In this document: in pieces, positions 22,615 to 35,223 of the stretch
Layout of the letters: every line of letters starts with the position of its first letter
Numbering within the stretch: position 1 is the first letter of the stretch
Position numbers and translations under genes: made by a program
The notes under the pieces: model-generated
Seen by the model: only the letters and a program-made list of their open reading frames with translations
What the model was told of the DNA's origin: nothing
Database searches by the model: none
Assembly: GCF_932526225.1 (NCBI RefSeq)
Contig: NC_064041.1
Coordinates: 5,328,046-5,392,045, forward strand
Length of the DNA stretch: 64,000 nucleotides
Direction: 5' to 3'
Source of the DNA: Nematostella vectensis
Lineage: Eukaryota; Cnidaria; Anthozoa; Actiniaria; Edwardsiidae

Positions 22615-23739
22615 TTATACGCTAGTGCAAGGCGTTATGGTCTCAATTTTTTGGAGGTTATCCTCGATGCTTTCAACGGGCCCCTTGACAGCACCCTGTG
22701 GCGTTATGTTAGGAGCAATCTGCTGACCTTTTTCCGCATGGACTGTGAGCTTAACTGCAAATGTTGATGCAGCCCGTGTCCTGATACCCGACAAAACACG
22801 CGACCTCTCGGCTTCTGTCGGTCTAATAACTTTCTTGATAAACAATAGCTTCGCCGCGCGTCGAAATTTCGTATACATGAAAAAGTATATAATAGGATTA
22901 TAACAGGATGACAGCTTGGCGAACAGAGAGGGCAGTACCCCTAGAAGCGCGGGATTCCTGTGCGTACCGCCGAACGTTGTCCACAGGGAGACCACCGCGT
23001 AGGGTGTCCAAGCGAAAAGAAAACACATGACCATGAGGAATGCCATTTTTGCAGTTTTTGCCTTGGCTTTGATGGTTTCCTGTGTCGCCCGTGCATGGCT
23101 TCCCCATCGCGCAATGGCTTCATGGGATATATTCCTTATTGCTTTGTATATGGAAGCAAAGCTAAACGTCATTGTTACTATGGGAACAAAGAAGAACAAG
23201 ACGCTTATGCAAATGATGTAGGAGACGTTATTGTGATCTGTGGTGTACCACGTGATTGAGCAAGACACGTAACCGGGTTCTGGGCCGTACGATGACCATC
23301 CAATCAGAGGGAAGACAGCCCAAAGGATGGCAAAACCCCATAGGGTTGCTATGATGACGAGCATTCGTCGCTCGTTGAGTGAATTCGTCATGGGACTAGC
23401 AACAGCCATGCGTTTTTCCACCGCGAGCGCTGCCAAGTGTAGAATAGAGGCATAGCCAATGGCAGAAGTCGCGAAGGCGTAGTAATCACACGTGACCTTG
23501 CCAACGGTGGGCCAGTAGCGAGCGTTGCCATAGATACCAACGGATTTGGCCATCGCCGCCATCAGCCAATCACAGACAGACATGCTGAAGAGGATTAGGT
23601 TGGGAGTTGTGTGGAGACGTTTGGAGAAAATGAAGGTGATCACGACGATTGTGTTTGTGACGAAGCCGATGACAAAGATGGCGATGTAGTACCCAAGCAC
23701 TATGTTGGCCTCATGTCGGCGAAGCGCCTCATTTGACAT
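22615..23739 (-). CDS. Opsin, single coding exon (374 aa)
   Basis: This is a seven-helix light-sensing GPCR that should bind retinal in the plasma membrane. The diagnostic retinal lysine is present: LFAKLSSCYNPIIY places Lys275 six residues before Asn281 of NPxxY, as in bovine rhodopsin K296/N302. Other opsin marks are the disulfide pair Cys84-Cys160, Glu154 at the E181 counterion position within WSSYGPEPGYVSC, and Tyr87 at position 113, so the vertebrate counterion is absent. Asn29 (TM1) and Asp57 (TM2) are conserved. The D/ERY motif reads EKR (108-110), and the TM6 CWxPY motif reads AWTPY. The C-tail is about 80 residues, with several Ser/Thr. The frame is open from ATG to stop with no intron. 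A T/A-rich TTTATATC lies about 40 bases before the ATG. The cnidarian opsin group cannot be assigned by eye; a non-opsin class A receptor is unlikely because of Lys275. Confidence 0.93.
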   Translation of the reverse strand: MSNEALRRHEANIVLGYYIAIFVIGFVTNTIVVITFIFSKRLHTTPNLILFSMSVCDWLMAAMAKSVGIYGNARYWPTVGKVTCDYYAFATSAIGYASILHLAALAVEKRMAVASPMTNSLNERRMLVIIATLWGFAILWAVFPLIGWSSYGPEPGYVSCSITWYTTDHNNVSYIICISVLFFFVPIVTMTFSFASIYKAIRNISHEAIARWGSHARATQETIKAKAKTAKMAFLMVMCFLFAWTPYAVVSLWTTFGGTHRNPALLGVLPSLFAKLSSCYNPIIYFFMYTKFRRAAKLLFIKKVIRPTEAERSRVLSGIRTRAASTFAVKLTVHAEKGQQIAPNITPQGAVKGPVESIEDNLQKIETITPCTSV

Positions 23740-24177
23740 GGTCTGTCACCACTGGTCTGTTTAGTGCAATAGATATAAATAATCAATTAAAGCAAACAAA
23801 ACAAAATTACAAGCAAACATAGAAGAAATAAATAAATGAATGCATGGATGGGTGGGTGGGTGGGAAATGTGTTGAATTTTTCCAATCGACAGCAGGGAAA
23901 TCGTTACTTTGAATCCGAGATCGAAATTCTATTCTAAAAATATTTATTTTGGGGGCCCTACAGTTTTGCAATGTAATTGTAGTACGTGGCTTTCAGGAAA
24001 GATCTCTCATTCAGTTTAGAATACTATTATTATGTCTGTATTCTTACTGTGCACATGGCTTAAAATATGGTAGATGAAATCCTTTTTTTTTCCTTTTCAA
24101 ATAACCATCCTCCCCCTATGTCCTCTTTAGAGACATATTTCTCATGCATAAACAAAAAGAACTTCTTTCCCGCAATA

Positions 24178-24349
24178 GACCTTTCCAACTATAAGCATGC
24201 GCGCGCACTCACCATGGGTACCTACCTCAACTACGGGGCATGCAGCGTGCTTTTCGTTTGATGTAAGCTTAAAAAAGCGAGCGCTACATTCTGGTAGTTG
24301 ATGTAGGTTTCTATGGTTATGCGCGCGCACACTTATAGCTGGAATGGAC
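24178..24349. mobile_element. 172 bp hairpin MITE, TA-flanked
   Basis: Inverted ends of about 55 bp begin GACCTTTCCAACTATAAG and contain GCGCGCGCA; TA lies on both sides. A mariner-type target is plausible from the TA alone. Confidence 0.65.
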
Positions 24350-27300
24350 TATTCTATTTAAAAAAATATTATACAGCATGCAAGCTTTTGCAGATGATCA
24401 TAGCACAAAGAAATGCAAGAAGCCGTATGACATTGAAGGATTCATTTAAAACTCTTTATGGTACCGAGCCATGTGAATGTTTAAAACAGTCAGTTTGCGT
24501 ACATTTTGCTCAATTCCTAGCCAAAAAAAACTAGGAAAACTTCGATTTACAAAGTAAAAAGCACGTGCGACTGGTAATCACATTCGAAGAAAGGCAAAAC
24601 AAAGTCATCAAGCTAAGAGAGTATTGAAGCGCCGTGAAAATCGAAAATACGGAGTCTGACATCCTTTATTGTCAGCAAAGCTTTAAGTGAGGTTCCCACA
24701 GAGAATCAGTGTTGCGTAGCCCGCAGTGCCTCATGGATAGTGACAAACTTTCAGCCTGAAAATGCTCCAAAAATTAGACCGGCCCAGTCTCGAATTGAAA
24801 TTTGAAATTTGACGAGAGAATAATAATAATGAATATAGTCATAATGAATAGCTGATGACGTAATCAACCTTCTCTAACTAACACTCTGAAAACAATGTTA
24901 GCGTATGGTAACCTTGAAGTGCTAGCAAAGCGGTACTCTTCTGGGCGAAATACAAAAATAAAATAAGATCTTTCAGAGAAATCAACAAGGTTCTTGGTTA
25001 AAAAGCCCTCGCTACTTATAGTCCTCAAGCCTAACTTAAAAATAATATCACTACCGAACTACAAGCGCGACCTCACGCAATGATCCCAATCCTAAGAAAA
25101 GCGACCCCCGTCTCCGACCTCTTAGGAATACTCACTGTAATATAGCGCGCGTTAAAAATACAAAATGTTGCCGTTTTAGCTAAAGCGAATTAAATATGTT
25201 TTTGATGTTCATTAAACATTCATAAGCAGAAGTTTTCTAAAATCTGATGTTTGTTTTAACAGCCGTTTTTTTAAGGAAGGAATACGCTTACTTTTTGCCC
25301 TATTGTTGACATGAGTTCGTACGGAATGTATACAAAACTAGCTGTAATCTTACCTTCAAAGAAGTTGTGTATTTTTTTAGAATCTCGTGACGCTTGATAT
25401 ACTATGTGCCATCATGCATGAGTCATTAATGTTATCACGTGTGTCTTAGTAGTACTAATTGTTTATTATACCACTCAAGTGCACATGGCGAGCTAAAAGC
25501 TACACTTCAAATAGCTCTTTCGTCGCGTAACTTTCTTATTCCCAGGAGTAAACCGATACTAACTTTGCGATACCATTTGAGATAAGGAAGTCAAAAGATG
25601 TTTCTATTTCTGTACTGTATTTGTCGCTTCTTGAAAGGTCAAACGGAAAGTGGTCCCTATTATTAATCAGAACCTCTTTTATTATCTTGGTTAAAAATCT
25701 ATTATCTGACAGGATATTGAAATTTGTAAAATGGATTACAAATACACCTTATGGGAAGATATTCTGTTGTCGTTTTCTTGAATTTTAAATCGTTTGAAAT
25801 GGGGGTGAGACTTTTTTTTCATTCCTATTCTGACGGCAGGGCTAGAGTGCGTTTATTGTATAATAGCAGGGATTTGTTAGAGCTCTCACAACTGACACAA
25901 CTCCCTGATGAAAGCAGCTTGATTTTTCATTTGCGATTTTACATGCCTTCCACCCAAATGCACTCAGTAAACCATTATGCCATGCTTAACTGTCCATAGG
26001 ACTAGCACTTTTGAATTCGAGTTCCAGGCGTAAAGCTTTCGCAAATCTTGACTTTGGGCTTTACCGTCTAATAAGGGGTCTCTCTGTGTTTTTTTTTTTT
26101 TTTTTTTGTAAAGCTCTTATCTCAATACGCATCAGAAAATTGCAAAGAAAGTTGATAATTTATTTAGGAATTTAAATTTTGTGTTATTCATATGTGCTCT
26201 TGTGCCTCACGAAACCATAGCAATGAAATGATGACAAATGTGATTTTTATCGTTCTAACAATTAACGAATTTTGAATAATACGAAAAACATTCGTTACGC
26301 GTCTTATAATATTAAATGTAGCGTAGATTACTTCTTTTCACAACTGATCAAAAAATGTTATTACGATGGACGTCATTCATCACCTTGAAAACACAGATGT
26401 TTTTTTTCTTGTTCGTATGTCAATTGTACGTAGACCCGTAAAAGCTTATTCCTAGTGCTCATTGCTCCATGCCCTACTTCACAAAAGTCTTATCTCAAGC
26501 AATAACTTGAGGGAGTTAGTTTGCCACAATCTCTTACCTCTTCGCCCTTTTGCGAGCTTATCTTGAAGTTATCGAATATTATATTCATGGGGATATTAAT
26601 CAGTAAGGGACTTTTCATTAAGGCTGTATGTGATTTTAATTAAAACAAGTTTTTGTTAAAACCAGGTGTTCATGAATTAAAAAAACAAGATCATTTTCGT
26701 CTGACGGAGGTTTTAATTGCATTGGAAAGGAATTGCTGGGTAGGCATCTTTGACTGACTGAGAAGAATCAATTTGCCTGGTGGGAGACGAAAGTTTCTTC
26801 TTAAAAAAAGGAATTTAAATGCATCAACGAGAACAAGAATATTTTTATAACGAAATATTTCATTTCTATCCTACTAACTATAAAAAAAACCTCTAAGGGC
26901 GTGGCTGTGCCCCTCAATTTCTTCTTATTGTTTTCTGTACCCCCCCCCCCCCCTTCAAATATTCTAGGCCTGGTATGTCTCTGTAGTGTTAAGAGATTAT
27001 TGCCGCCTGGATGCCAAAATTGAAATTGTCGATATGGCAACAGCTCGTTAGCATGCTCCAAAATCAGAAGAAGAAGAGAGAGATCTTTTTCTATCCGAGA
27101 TACAGGGAATCATGAAGTATATATACCAGAGTGGCAGTCACCCTTTTTACGGCCTGGCGAAATTAACGAAAAAAAAGCTTTGTTGGAGTTAGGAGGGCTG
27201 AGTAGTTCAGGATTGATTAATGAGTGCTTTTAGAGCGTTGAGATTAACAATATCAATCAATAGTGTCGCTTTTATTAAATAATTTAAAAGAGCCTGGGGC

Positions 27301-30300
27301 GAGCGCGCGGGAGACCTGTGGAATTCTAAAACGTTAGGGACTAGGCTCCATGGCAGGAAAGAAACATCATATGGCAACCGAACTCGGTGAGTGTCATGTA
27401 AGTGTCAAGGGGGATGCAACAATATGGTCACGTGTTGTGTGACGTCATCGATGACGTCACTTAAAGCAAAAAACGTGATTACAAGCATAAACATTTATAT
27501 ATCTAAATGAAAGCATGTGCAAATATATATATTCAATAATGTGTCACATCAAGTCGATCTAGAAGAAAATGTGTCTTTTTCATTCTATTAGAGTCTCAAC
27601 GGGGGTACCTTGTCTACGGTTAACGGTTTGAAAAACGGCGTTTTAAAGCACTGCGGTTAAAAAAACGGTTTTTGCCGTTTCGTTAACCGCTTCATTTTTT
27701 TGCCATTTAACGGTTAACGGTCAACCCTAGAGTCCCATTCCTAACCTTGTCGAAATTTTTGATTGATTTTTACCAAAACGACATTGAATGAGACTTTGTC
27801 CCGATGGCTCGTATTTTTGTAAAAGATGTGTGCGTGTAAGACTGAACCGAACTGGTCTGGCTAGATCATCTCACGGGAAAATATGATATCATTACGCCCG
27901 CGTTTTGTTAATGAAGAAGACAAACGCAATAGCCACAGAATTTATACAGTGGAAACTTTGTAAAAACCTTACAAACGTTACGCGTTTTCCGCAATTTAAG
28001 GCGTACAGAATGCTCAAGTTCCTCATAAAAACTTTTTTTAAATTAAGTTATAAATGGAATGTGAAATGAAATGTACTTGTAAAAAGCTGTTACCGCCCGT
28101 AAAAATAATTGCCACGCTTTAATGCATTGTCTTATCCTTTTTTCCTATTCATTTAATAATTTAAAGTATAAGTGGAATATTTTGACTCGATCCATAATAT
28201 CTAAAGGACGAAAGAATAGTATCCTAAAAAAAACCTTTGACACGTTTCCAAGGAAGGATAGTTTCTCTATACAATCCATCAAAAACTTGATGATATTCTT
28301 AAACTTCAAATTCACTTAATATATTTAAAAAAACATCAGAAATGTCTCTTGCAGTACCTTTTTTTACCATAATAGTTACAAAAATCCTCTAGACTAAAAA
28401 TCTAGAAGTGTATTAAAATACATGTCTCAAAATCCGTGAGTACGTTGAGAAGCTGAAATCGGTCATTAAATTCGGTCCATCTTGATATCCATGTCGCTTG
28501 TCTAAGCATATTCGTGTTAATTGGATAAAATATATGAAAACTCTTGAGGGAAAGAGACATCAATCAAGCTAGTAATCATGCCGTGCTAGAAATATTATAT
28601 ATAAAGCAAATCCGAGAGCATATTTGATTTTTGTTCAAGATAAGTGAAGTAATGTTGAAGGTCGATGATTAGAGTGAGCTATATTAGCGCACCTGCACAA
28701 GAATGACTTCCCGCAGCTACAATGACACTACATCTCTCTGATGGCCCACGCTTTCTTAGCACAACTCATTTGCGGTGCCGATCAGCAGCTTTGAAGGGTC
28801 CTAATCGGCCACACCTTTGTTATTCATTATTTAATATTGTAGAACACACGAGACTATTCGATATGATCAGCTAAAAGGTTTTATACCTCAAAATTCAGTG
28901 TATTTTTCTCATTGTAAAGCTGGCCAAAGTCAATAGAAGAGATTGTCGCATAAGTATTTTACTAAGATGAAAGGATGACCCTCGAGTGTTTTTTCGACCT
29001 GGAATAGTCATTAATCTTTTTAAAGGTTCCTAATCGCATGGAGATTAAGATATGGCGATGATGAAATAATAGGGGTGACGCTTATAAGAATTTACAAAAT
29101 AATGCTTGTAGTTTGTGTCATTGGCAAGTAAAGGCCAATTTCTTTTACCTCTTTCTTTTTTTTTACTGTCAGCTTCGTTGCAAACTCTTCATTATGTTTA
29201 ATATCTTAACCTTCGGGATATTTATCTCTTGCTGATTATAAATTTATCATCCTTTACACATAATGGGGATGCGGCTTACCTGGTACGAATTAATCAATGT
29301 TTTCGGTACTAAAGTTTATTTTTATAAAAAAAGGAAAAATATTGTCTTGATTAGTAATCTAAACTCTAAGTCATAATAATATGAATCATTCTTTCACTTT
29401 TCTGTAGAGAGAAAATACCTCTGTGCTCATTCCTACTTGCTTTGATGACCAATTACTTTGTTGGTGTTTTCTTTTTTTTTTTTTACTTTCGTGCATGTAC
29501 ATTTGGGCTATGATTGATATTGCATTGCAACCTCTCACCTTTTTCAATCCATGGCTTGCAGGTCTGGATGCGGTTTAAAATGAAATATTCTAATTTTTTT
29601 TCGCGGCCGCTTCTCCTCCTGACATCCGCAATTAGCAATCCGCGTTCGGCAAGAAACCTTTTTTTTCTCAAAAGCCAAAAACAAAGCTCTTTATATCTCC
29701 ATTAGAGGGTTATTTTTCCAAACATCGGATCACTCAAAGAGCACTACGAATTATCGTTGAAGTTTTGTTAAAGGAACGTGCCAAAATACGTAGTGTTTAT
29801 TATAATTAGATATTATGAATTTTTTATTCTTTGGCCGATGCGCTCAATTAAGTCACTAGAATTGATGATAAGGTTTTCAAATAAACCAGTTCTAAAAAAG
29901 GCCAGTGAAAATAGCAATGACCTGCATATTCGGACAGGTACAGAAGGTGTTTACTTATGTATGAAAAAATATACACTTATTTCAAAAAAACGTTGTAGAG
30001 CCAAACGGTGAATGGTAAATGCCGAATGGTAGTTATCGGCCTAAAGGTGCTTCTGGGTACTAATTATTCATACAAAAAAAGGTGATGAATAAACTTACAT
30101 TGATGGTCTTTAGTAGATGGTCGTACGCTTTTTCCACATTTTCCTGTATTCGGCAGAAATATAACGAGACCCATGGCAGAGTTCGGTCGTAGAACTGCCT
30201 TTAATAATAACTAGTGGTTACCCGTGATATAAATTCATGAAAAGCAAAACTTTTTAATGTATTGGGCTTCCTGGTGCTTTTCAACCCCCCGGAATAATAT

Positions 30301-30327
30301 AAATACAGTAAATGTAAAAGAAAAACA
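24350..30327. other. Gene-poor AT-rich region
   Basis: No exon, RNA gene or complete transposon recognised. A T run (26090-26107), a C run (26941-26953) and a small AACGGTTAACGG inverted cluster (27615-27730) were noted. ORFs here are short and featureless. Confidence 0.5.
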
Positions 30328-30445
30328 TATCAAACATATTCCCCACATATAGTGTCCTTCGTATGTATTGCCTTATATGGGCATTGACATATCAAACATA
30401 TTCCCCACAGATAGTGTCCTTCGTTTGTTTTGCCTTATATGGTCA

Positions 30446-30895
30446 ATGATGCCCATATTTAGAAGAGCTAAAGTTTTTCTGCTCCCTGATCTCCAGAAAA
30501 CATGGTGAAAAATGCTGATTCCTGTCAATTTGATACTCGCGGCAAGAATTTTTCAAGAAAAAAAATTGATTGCTTGGTCAAATCTTTATGTCACTAATCT
30601 TGAAAAGCCCTGAGACCCAGGCCTCTAAGAAATTGACCGAGCAGGTTTGAAGGTCACCAAAATATTGATATGTGCCCATATTTAGAGGAGCTGCAGTTTT
30701 CCCGTTCCCTGATCTCCTGAAAACATGGTGAAAATATGCTGATTCATGTCAATTTGAGACTTGCGGCCAAAATTTGTTAGAAAACCTTGATCGCTTGGTC
30801 AAATCTTTTTTCTCACTGATCTCGAAAAGCCATTAGACCCAGGATCCCAAGAGGTCGGCCGAGTGGGTATGAAGGACACCCAAATTTTGATATGG
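30446..30895 (+). repeat. Tandem duplication, about 225 bp unit, two copies
   Basis: TGCCCATATTTAGA-GAGCT starts both units (about 30448 and 30673). Both continue through CTGATCTCC-GAAAACATGG and CTTGGTCAAATCTTT to GACCCAGG. Just before them (30328-30446) a shorter unit with ACATATTCCCCACA is also duplicated. Confidence 0.75.
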
Positions 30896-32359
30896 GGCAT
30901 TTTACCCCCCCCCCCCCCTTCTCTCTCTCCCCTCTGAAAAATTCCTGGGCGTTTTACCACCCCAACCTCCCGGAATTTCCAATCCCCTCCATGACGGGGT
31001 ATGGACATTTTCTGGAACTACATCATATTTAATAACCTTATAAAAATGCGAGAAAGCGCTTGCTATAAAGATATCGCCCGTATTATAGTGTTCCGTACCT
31101 TTTCCTATATCCGTGTTGGGCACCCTGTGTATGATCTTTTTGGCGGGAATCGGACAACCCATTGCGGACAACCAAATTCAAACCATGCCAGTACGCACGT
31201 TCAAATGTTGGGTTTTGTGAATAAGAGAGTTGATCGTGAATCCTCGCTTCGTTGGATTTCTTGGGCTAAGTGTGTTATTTGGTAGTCGATTCCATACTTT
31301 AAAAAAAAAAAAAAAAAACCTTTCGCTTTTACTTAAGCTTATATAAAAAAAACGAAGAGTACTTACTTCTTATATCGAGATTGATCTGATAAAATAAGAA
31401 GTGTTGTCCACCATCTCGATCTGATTAAATAAGCGTTTATGCACCATCCTTTAATGGATTAATGAAGTTGTTCAAAAGTCAAAAGTCTTGCAGTTGTAAA
31501 AAGCTCTTTTCTTATGTTTTCTTCTTTGCAAATCGTTTTGTTTATGTGCGATGGAGCTAGAGAATCTACTTTATTTTTGAGGTAGGAATAATGCCTCTTC
31601 AAATAACGGCAAAAAGACGGTTTTGTTTTAAATTCTATGCAATGAAACAAGTTTTCGAATTCTTTTTCAGATTTGATTTTCCGCGCGTTTGAAGGTTTGT
31701 TTACACATCTTCCATAATTGTCTAGAATAAGATTTCTCCTCTACGATGATATTTTTAAAGATAGGCTTATTACTGTATACTTTTAGTGTGTTTTTCTTAA
31801 GAGACACGGGGGTCTGAAGGTCATTAGTCTTTTTTGCTCCGGGAAATAAATTATTTTTGTGCTTCTGTGAAATCTCTAAAATGGCGCCTTTGTGATTGTG
31901 ATCCTCTCGCTTACAAAAACGCGTGAATTAGAACTTTTCTATCCGGTATAATCTTGAAATAAAAACCATATGGCGTGGTTTCGGAGTTTTCTAGCTCAGC
32001 CGTTTTTTCGTAAAAGGTGGACAACTGTCCATTCCTTAGCGTATTATGTATAGTATAGATAATAGTTTATTACGACACTCTCGCAGACCTAAAAGTCTGA
32101 ATTACAGTGAAGGGACATGCACTACTTTACACAACATTACTGAAATCGCACACTAACAAAATTATTAAACCTGTCAGTATTTCCTTGAAACCTATCAGTA
32201 CGCATATTGCCAGATGGGAGTGAGTAGTTTGCCATTTGCACTGAAAACATTATTTGAAATAGTTGTATATATAAAGCTATTCTGTTTATCAAGCGCCCCT
32301 CTCCGTAATTTTCCCGTAAAAGTCCTCCAGGCCCGTATAGACAGGATTTTAAACACGAA
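30896..32359. other. Intergenic, nothing recognised
   Basis: C run at 30905-30918 and A run at 31301-31318. Short ORFs have no domain features. Confidence 0.5.
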
Positions 32360-33290
32360 CGCGCGCTAAGTAATCCAGTGACTGTTTGGGTTGCAAACTA
32401 GCGCGAGCTCAGCCTTTAAGGTAATTCCCTTGAAATAGTTCTACAACCCAGAATTTTTTAAAACGTGGCATAAACAATATTGAAGTTAAGGGTTTTCAAA
32501 AAATGTAATAAAAAAATGGGGGTACCGACCTCGTTTTCACAACAGAGGGGCGTAGAGTTGACGCGTTTTTACTGATCGCGCAAGGAAAAATCCCAACTCT
32601 TAGTTTTCAAAAAGAGTGCCTATAGTCTTTAAAAAATAAAGTTGTTTGTCGAGCTGCCAAAATCCGATCTTCTAAACAATAACCCGTAGTAGCTAATGTT
32701 TAAAACAAATCACATTTTAAGAGATCTCACTAAAAGACATTGTTTTCGCCACTATTCAAAAGACATTGTTTGCGCCAATTTGAAGTATTTTTACGGCTTT
32801 TAAGAGAAATAACAAAACTTCTACAATCCAACTTTTTTTCTTCTTTCCGTATATCTTTAACTATTTGAGAAAATAAAAAATGGGGGTAACCGACTTCGTT
32901 TTTCTGTCAAAGCGATTTTAAGTAAAAAACGCGCGCCTTTTGCTGTGTTTTCTTGTACAACTGTGGCGCGTGCGCGCACTTAATACCCGAAAATTCGAAC
33001 AAACAGCGCGCGCCACTATGCGCAGAAGGGGTGCGCAGTGCAATTCAAGGGAATTACCTTAAGCGGCAAAATAACAGTAAAAAACAGCAACTTTTTCAGC
33101 GCTTACGAAAATAAACCAGAATTCTTTTTTTTCAGAAAGGGTAAAGTTTCATTTAAAGATTTTATTTCTTCGTCGTTCTCTGGTGTGAGGGGCGCAGTCA
33201 TTTCTGTTTTTTGTTTGATAATTTTTGTTTTGAATTTGCCACCCAAAAAGGTCACGTGATCTCAAAAAGGTCACCTGATCGCAAGTCCCC
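32360..33290. mobile_element. MITE of the GACTTGCG family, interrupted by a TTAA element
   Basis: The right end is GGTCACCTGATCGCAAGTCCCC, close to that of the copies at 44150 and 55470. The diverged left part has GTGACTGTTTGGGTTGCAAAC. The body (CAGCGCTTACGAAAATAAAC, TTCAGAAAGGGTAAAGTTTC) matches 55560-55625. It is split by the element at 32416-33062. Confidence 0.65.
32416..33062. mobile_element. Nested TTAA-flanked element, 19 bp perfect inverted ends
   Basis: TTAAGGTAATTCCCTTGAA and its exact inverse bound about 640 bp. TTAA stands at both outer edges. The related element at 55470 shows the unfilled site with a single TTGA. The interior holds two copies of AAAATGGGGGTA-CCGAC and no ORF. 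A piggyBac-type TTAA target is the likely mechanism. Confidence 0.75.
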
Positions 33291-33327
33291 TATTCTCTAC
33301 AAAAACAAGAACAAAAGTTGTCATTCA

Positions 33328-33808
33328 GGGGCCGGTTGCACAAAGCCTGGATAAGTCTTATCCACCGGTTAAATCCTTATACAGAGTATAAAAGTTATCC
33401 GAGTGACGTGATTCGGTTGCATAAATTCCGAAAATGTTATCCAGCAGTTAAAGTTATCCGGATGATAGAGGTCGGATAAAATCTTATCCACCGAATAAAT
33501 GTGAAGAAAAAATAGACATGCACTTTGCCTCAATAAACTGTTTGTTTTCTGGCACTTTTAGTAGCTTTTTCAACGGTCGCCATTTTGTTTGAAGGAAAAA
33601 CAGCGCGCGCTTTGCATATTTACCATGGAAACGGAAAGCCATTTAGTGGTAAATGATAGCGAATCAGCGGATAGTTATCCAGCCTTCTAACCACGCTTTG
33701 TGCAACGCTATTTTAACCGCCGGATAACTATTTGCTGGATAGGGGTTTTATCCGGCGGTTAGCGCCTATCCGGAGGATAACTTATCCAGGCTTTGTGCAA
33801 CCGGCCCC
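33328..33808. mobile_element. 481 bp MITE, TIR GGGGCCGGTTGCACAAAG
   Basis: Inverted ends of about 28 bp (GGGGCCGGTTGCACAAAG, CCTGGATAAG and the inverse). The interior has many GGATAA/TTATCC motifs in both orientations, so the element is strongly self-complementary. No clear target duplication and no ORF. Confidence 0.8.
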
Positions 33809-34136
33809 AGGTGCGCGCGCGGACAAACAGCAAATTTGCAAAATTCATCACTTCAAAACCTATTTAGTCCTCCCTTATTTTTCCCTTTGTTACAACAAAA
33901 GGCTAGTAAATAGACTGTTTTTACTTATGGTGTTTTTGTCAATTTTGAGCTCTATTATAGTTTTATGGTTTCTCTCTGTGGACCTCTGCACTCAGTGAAA
34001 TCAAATGACGAATGACAGCTTGCCTAAGGCCAGTCCCTTTTGTTCTTTGGTTGCGCCTCATTAGATATGCCAAAGTTGAAATGGTGGTCAAGATTGTCTA
34101 ACATTTCGTTCGTAAAAGTGCCGTGCACCTGTTAAA

Positions 34137-34262
34137 ATGTCATATAGTTGCTCTGTTTTCGAGTGTACAAATCGATGTATCCAAAAAGGGGAAGGTTTCT
34201 TCAGGTTTCAGCGGATTGTTTTACTAAAAGACAAAAAAATTTATAGAATTTCCAGTTATTAG
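34137..34262 (+). pseudogene. THAP zinc-finger N-terminal fragment (41 codons)
   Basis: The short frame starts at ATG and reads CSVFECTNRC, then EGFFRFQRIVLLKDKK, before TAG. This matches the start of a THAP DNA-binding domain (C-x4-C, then N-R, then FFRFP). The later Trp and C-x2-H zinc ligands are absent. THAP domains occur in P-element-type transposases and host factors. The fragment lies 150 bases before the Harbinger duplications, in a block full of transposon debris, so a dead transposase first exon is the likeliest origin. Confidence 0.55.
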
Positions 34263-34921
34263 TTTTTAAAAGGTAGGAAAACTACCCCAATGTCGTCTTT
34301 GGTGTTATAAGTAATTCTGAAATGTGTAGTTACGCTGTGAATATTAAAATTCCGTTTTGTCACACGTAGCTACGTACACGTAGGCTACTGTCAACAATGG
34401 TTTATAAAGGAATGTATGGGGCGGGGGAATCTAAGATACTATGTTAGCGAAAACAAATATTTTTTTCTTGAAAACTAAAACTATAGAATGTCAGTGCACC
34501 GAGTTTAAAACCCGCAACGAATTGTATTTTTTATAAGCATACTGTAAGAAATCTAGCAGTCAGAATGAGACTACAAACATATCGGGCGTTGCTGAACATG
34601 ATGTCGATAAAGAAAGAGAAGGTTGTTTATTTCCCTTTTATATACAGAAATGCATATGAATTTTTTTCAAGGCCTATAAATTAATTTCACATCAATGTGA
34701 AATTGATGTGAAATGAAATCTCTTGGTTTCCATGGTACTTGTAAATATAGCTCCCAAGTAAAAATAAAAAATCACTATTAGAGTTGAAATCGAGGAAATT
34801 CTCGCCGGCTAAATTCGCCAGCGAATTTTTATCGTCGCTTGCGCGGACACACCTGGCGGTTCGTCAGCGAATATTCTGCGCCCGGGAGCTAACGCACAGC
34901 GGTTTGTCAAGCCAATCCAAT

Positions 34922-35223
34922 ATGGCGCCTTGTGTAAACAAACGAAAAAAGTTGCTTTTTGCGCTATTGCGTTGTATATATTGCATTCGAGAGAAAAACG
35001 AAGATCAAAGAGATGGGACAATAAACACACCTGGTCCAAAGAATGGATTTTGCGAAGGGAAACACACGGAGTGTATGAAAATTTGCTAAGAGAGCTGAGG
35101 CTAGAAGATCGCGCCAAGTATCGCTCGTACATGAGACTAACATCGGAGAGTTTTGAGGAGGTTCTTGGTTTTGTTGGCCCACACATTACCAGACAAAATA
35201 CCACAACATTAGAAGTCACGTGA
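34922..35223 (+). pseudogene. Harbinger/PIF (HARBI1-like) transposase N-terminal fragment, copy 1
   Basis: The ATG frame begins MAPCVNKRKKLLFALL. The transposase-like reading then moves to another frame: REKRRSKRW, HTWSKEWILRRETHGVYENL, LRELRLEDRAKYRSYMRL, SFEEVLGFVGPHITRQNT. This is the conserved start of Harbinger nucleases (basic tract, W-x-R, G-x-Y-x-x-L, EL-x-x-ED, YMRL, F-E-x-V-L, GP-x-I-x-x-Q-T). A frameshift separates the two parts, and the frame ends at TGA after TLEVT. The DDE catalytic core is absent, so the fragment cannot be an active nuclease. Confidence 0.72.

Noticed and set aside
22898-23259. ORFs overlapping the opsin in other frames
   Set aside because: They are shadows of the opsin coding sequence with no independent features.
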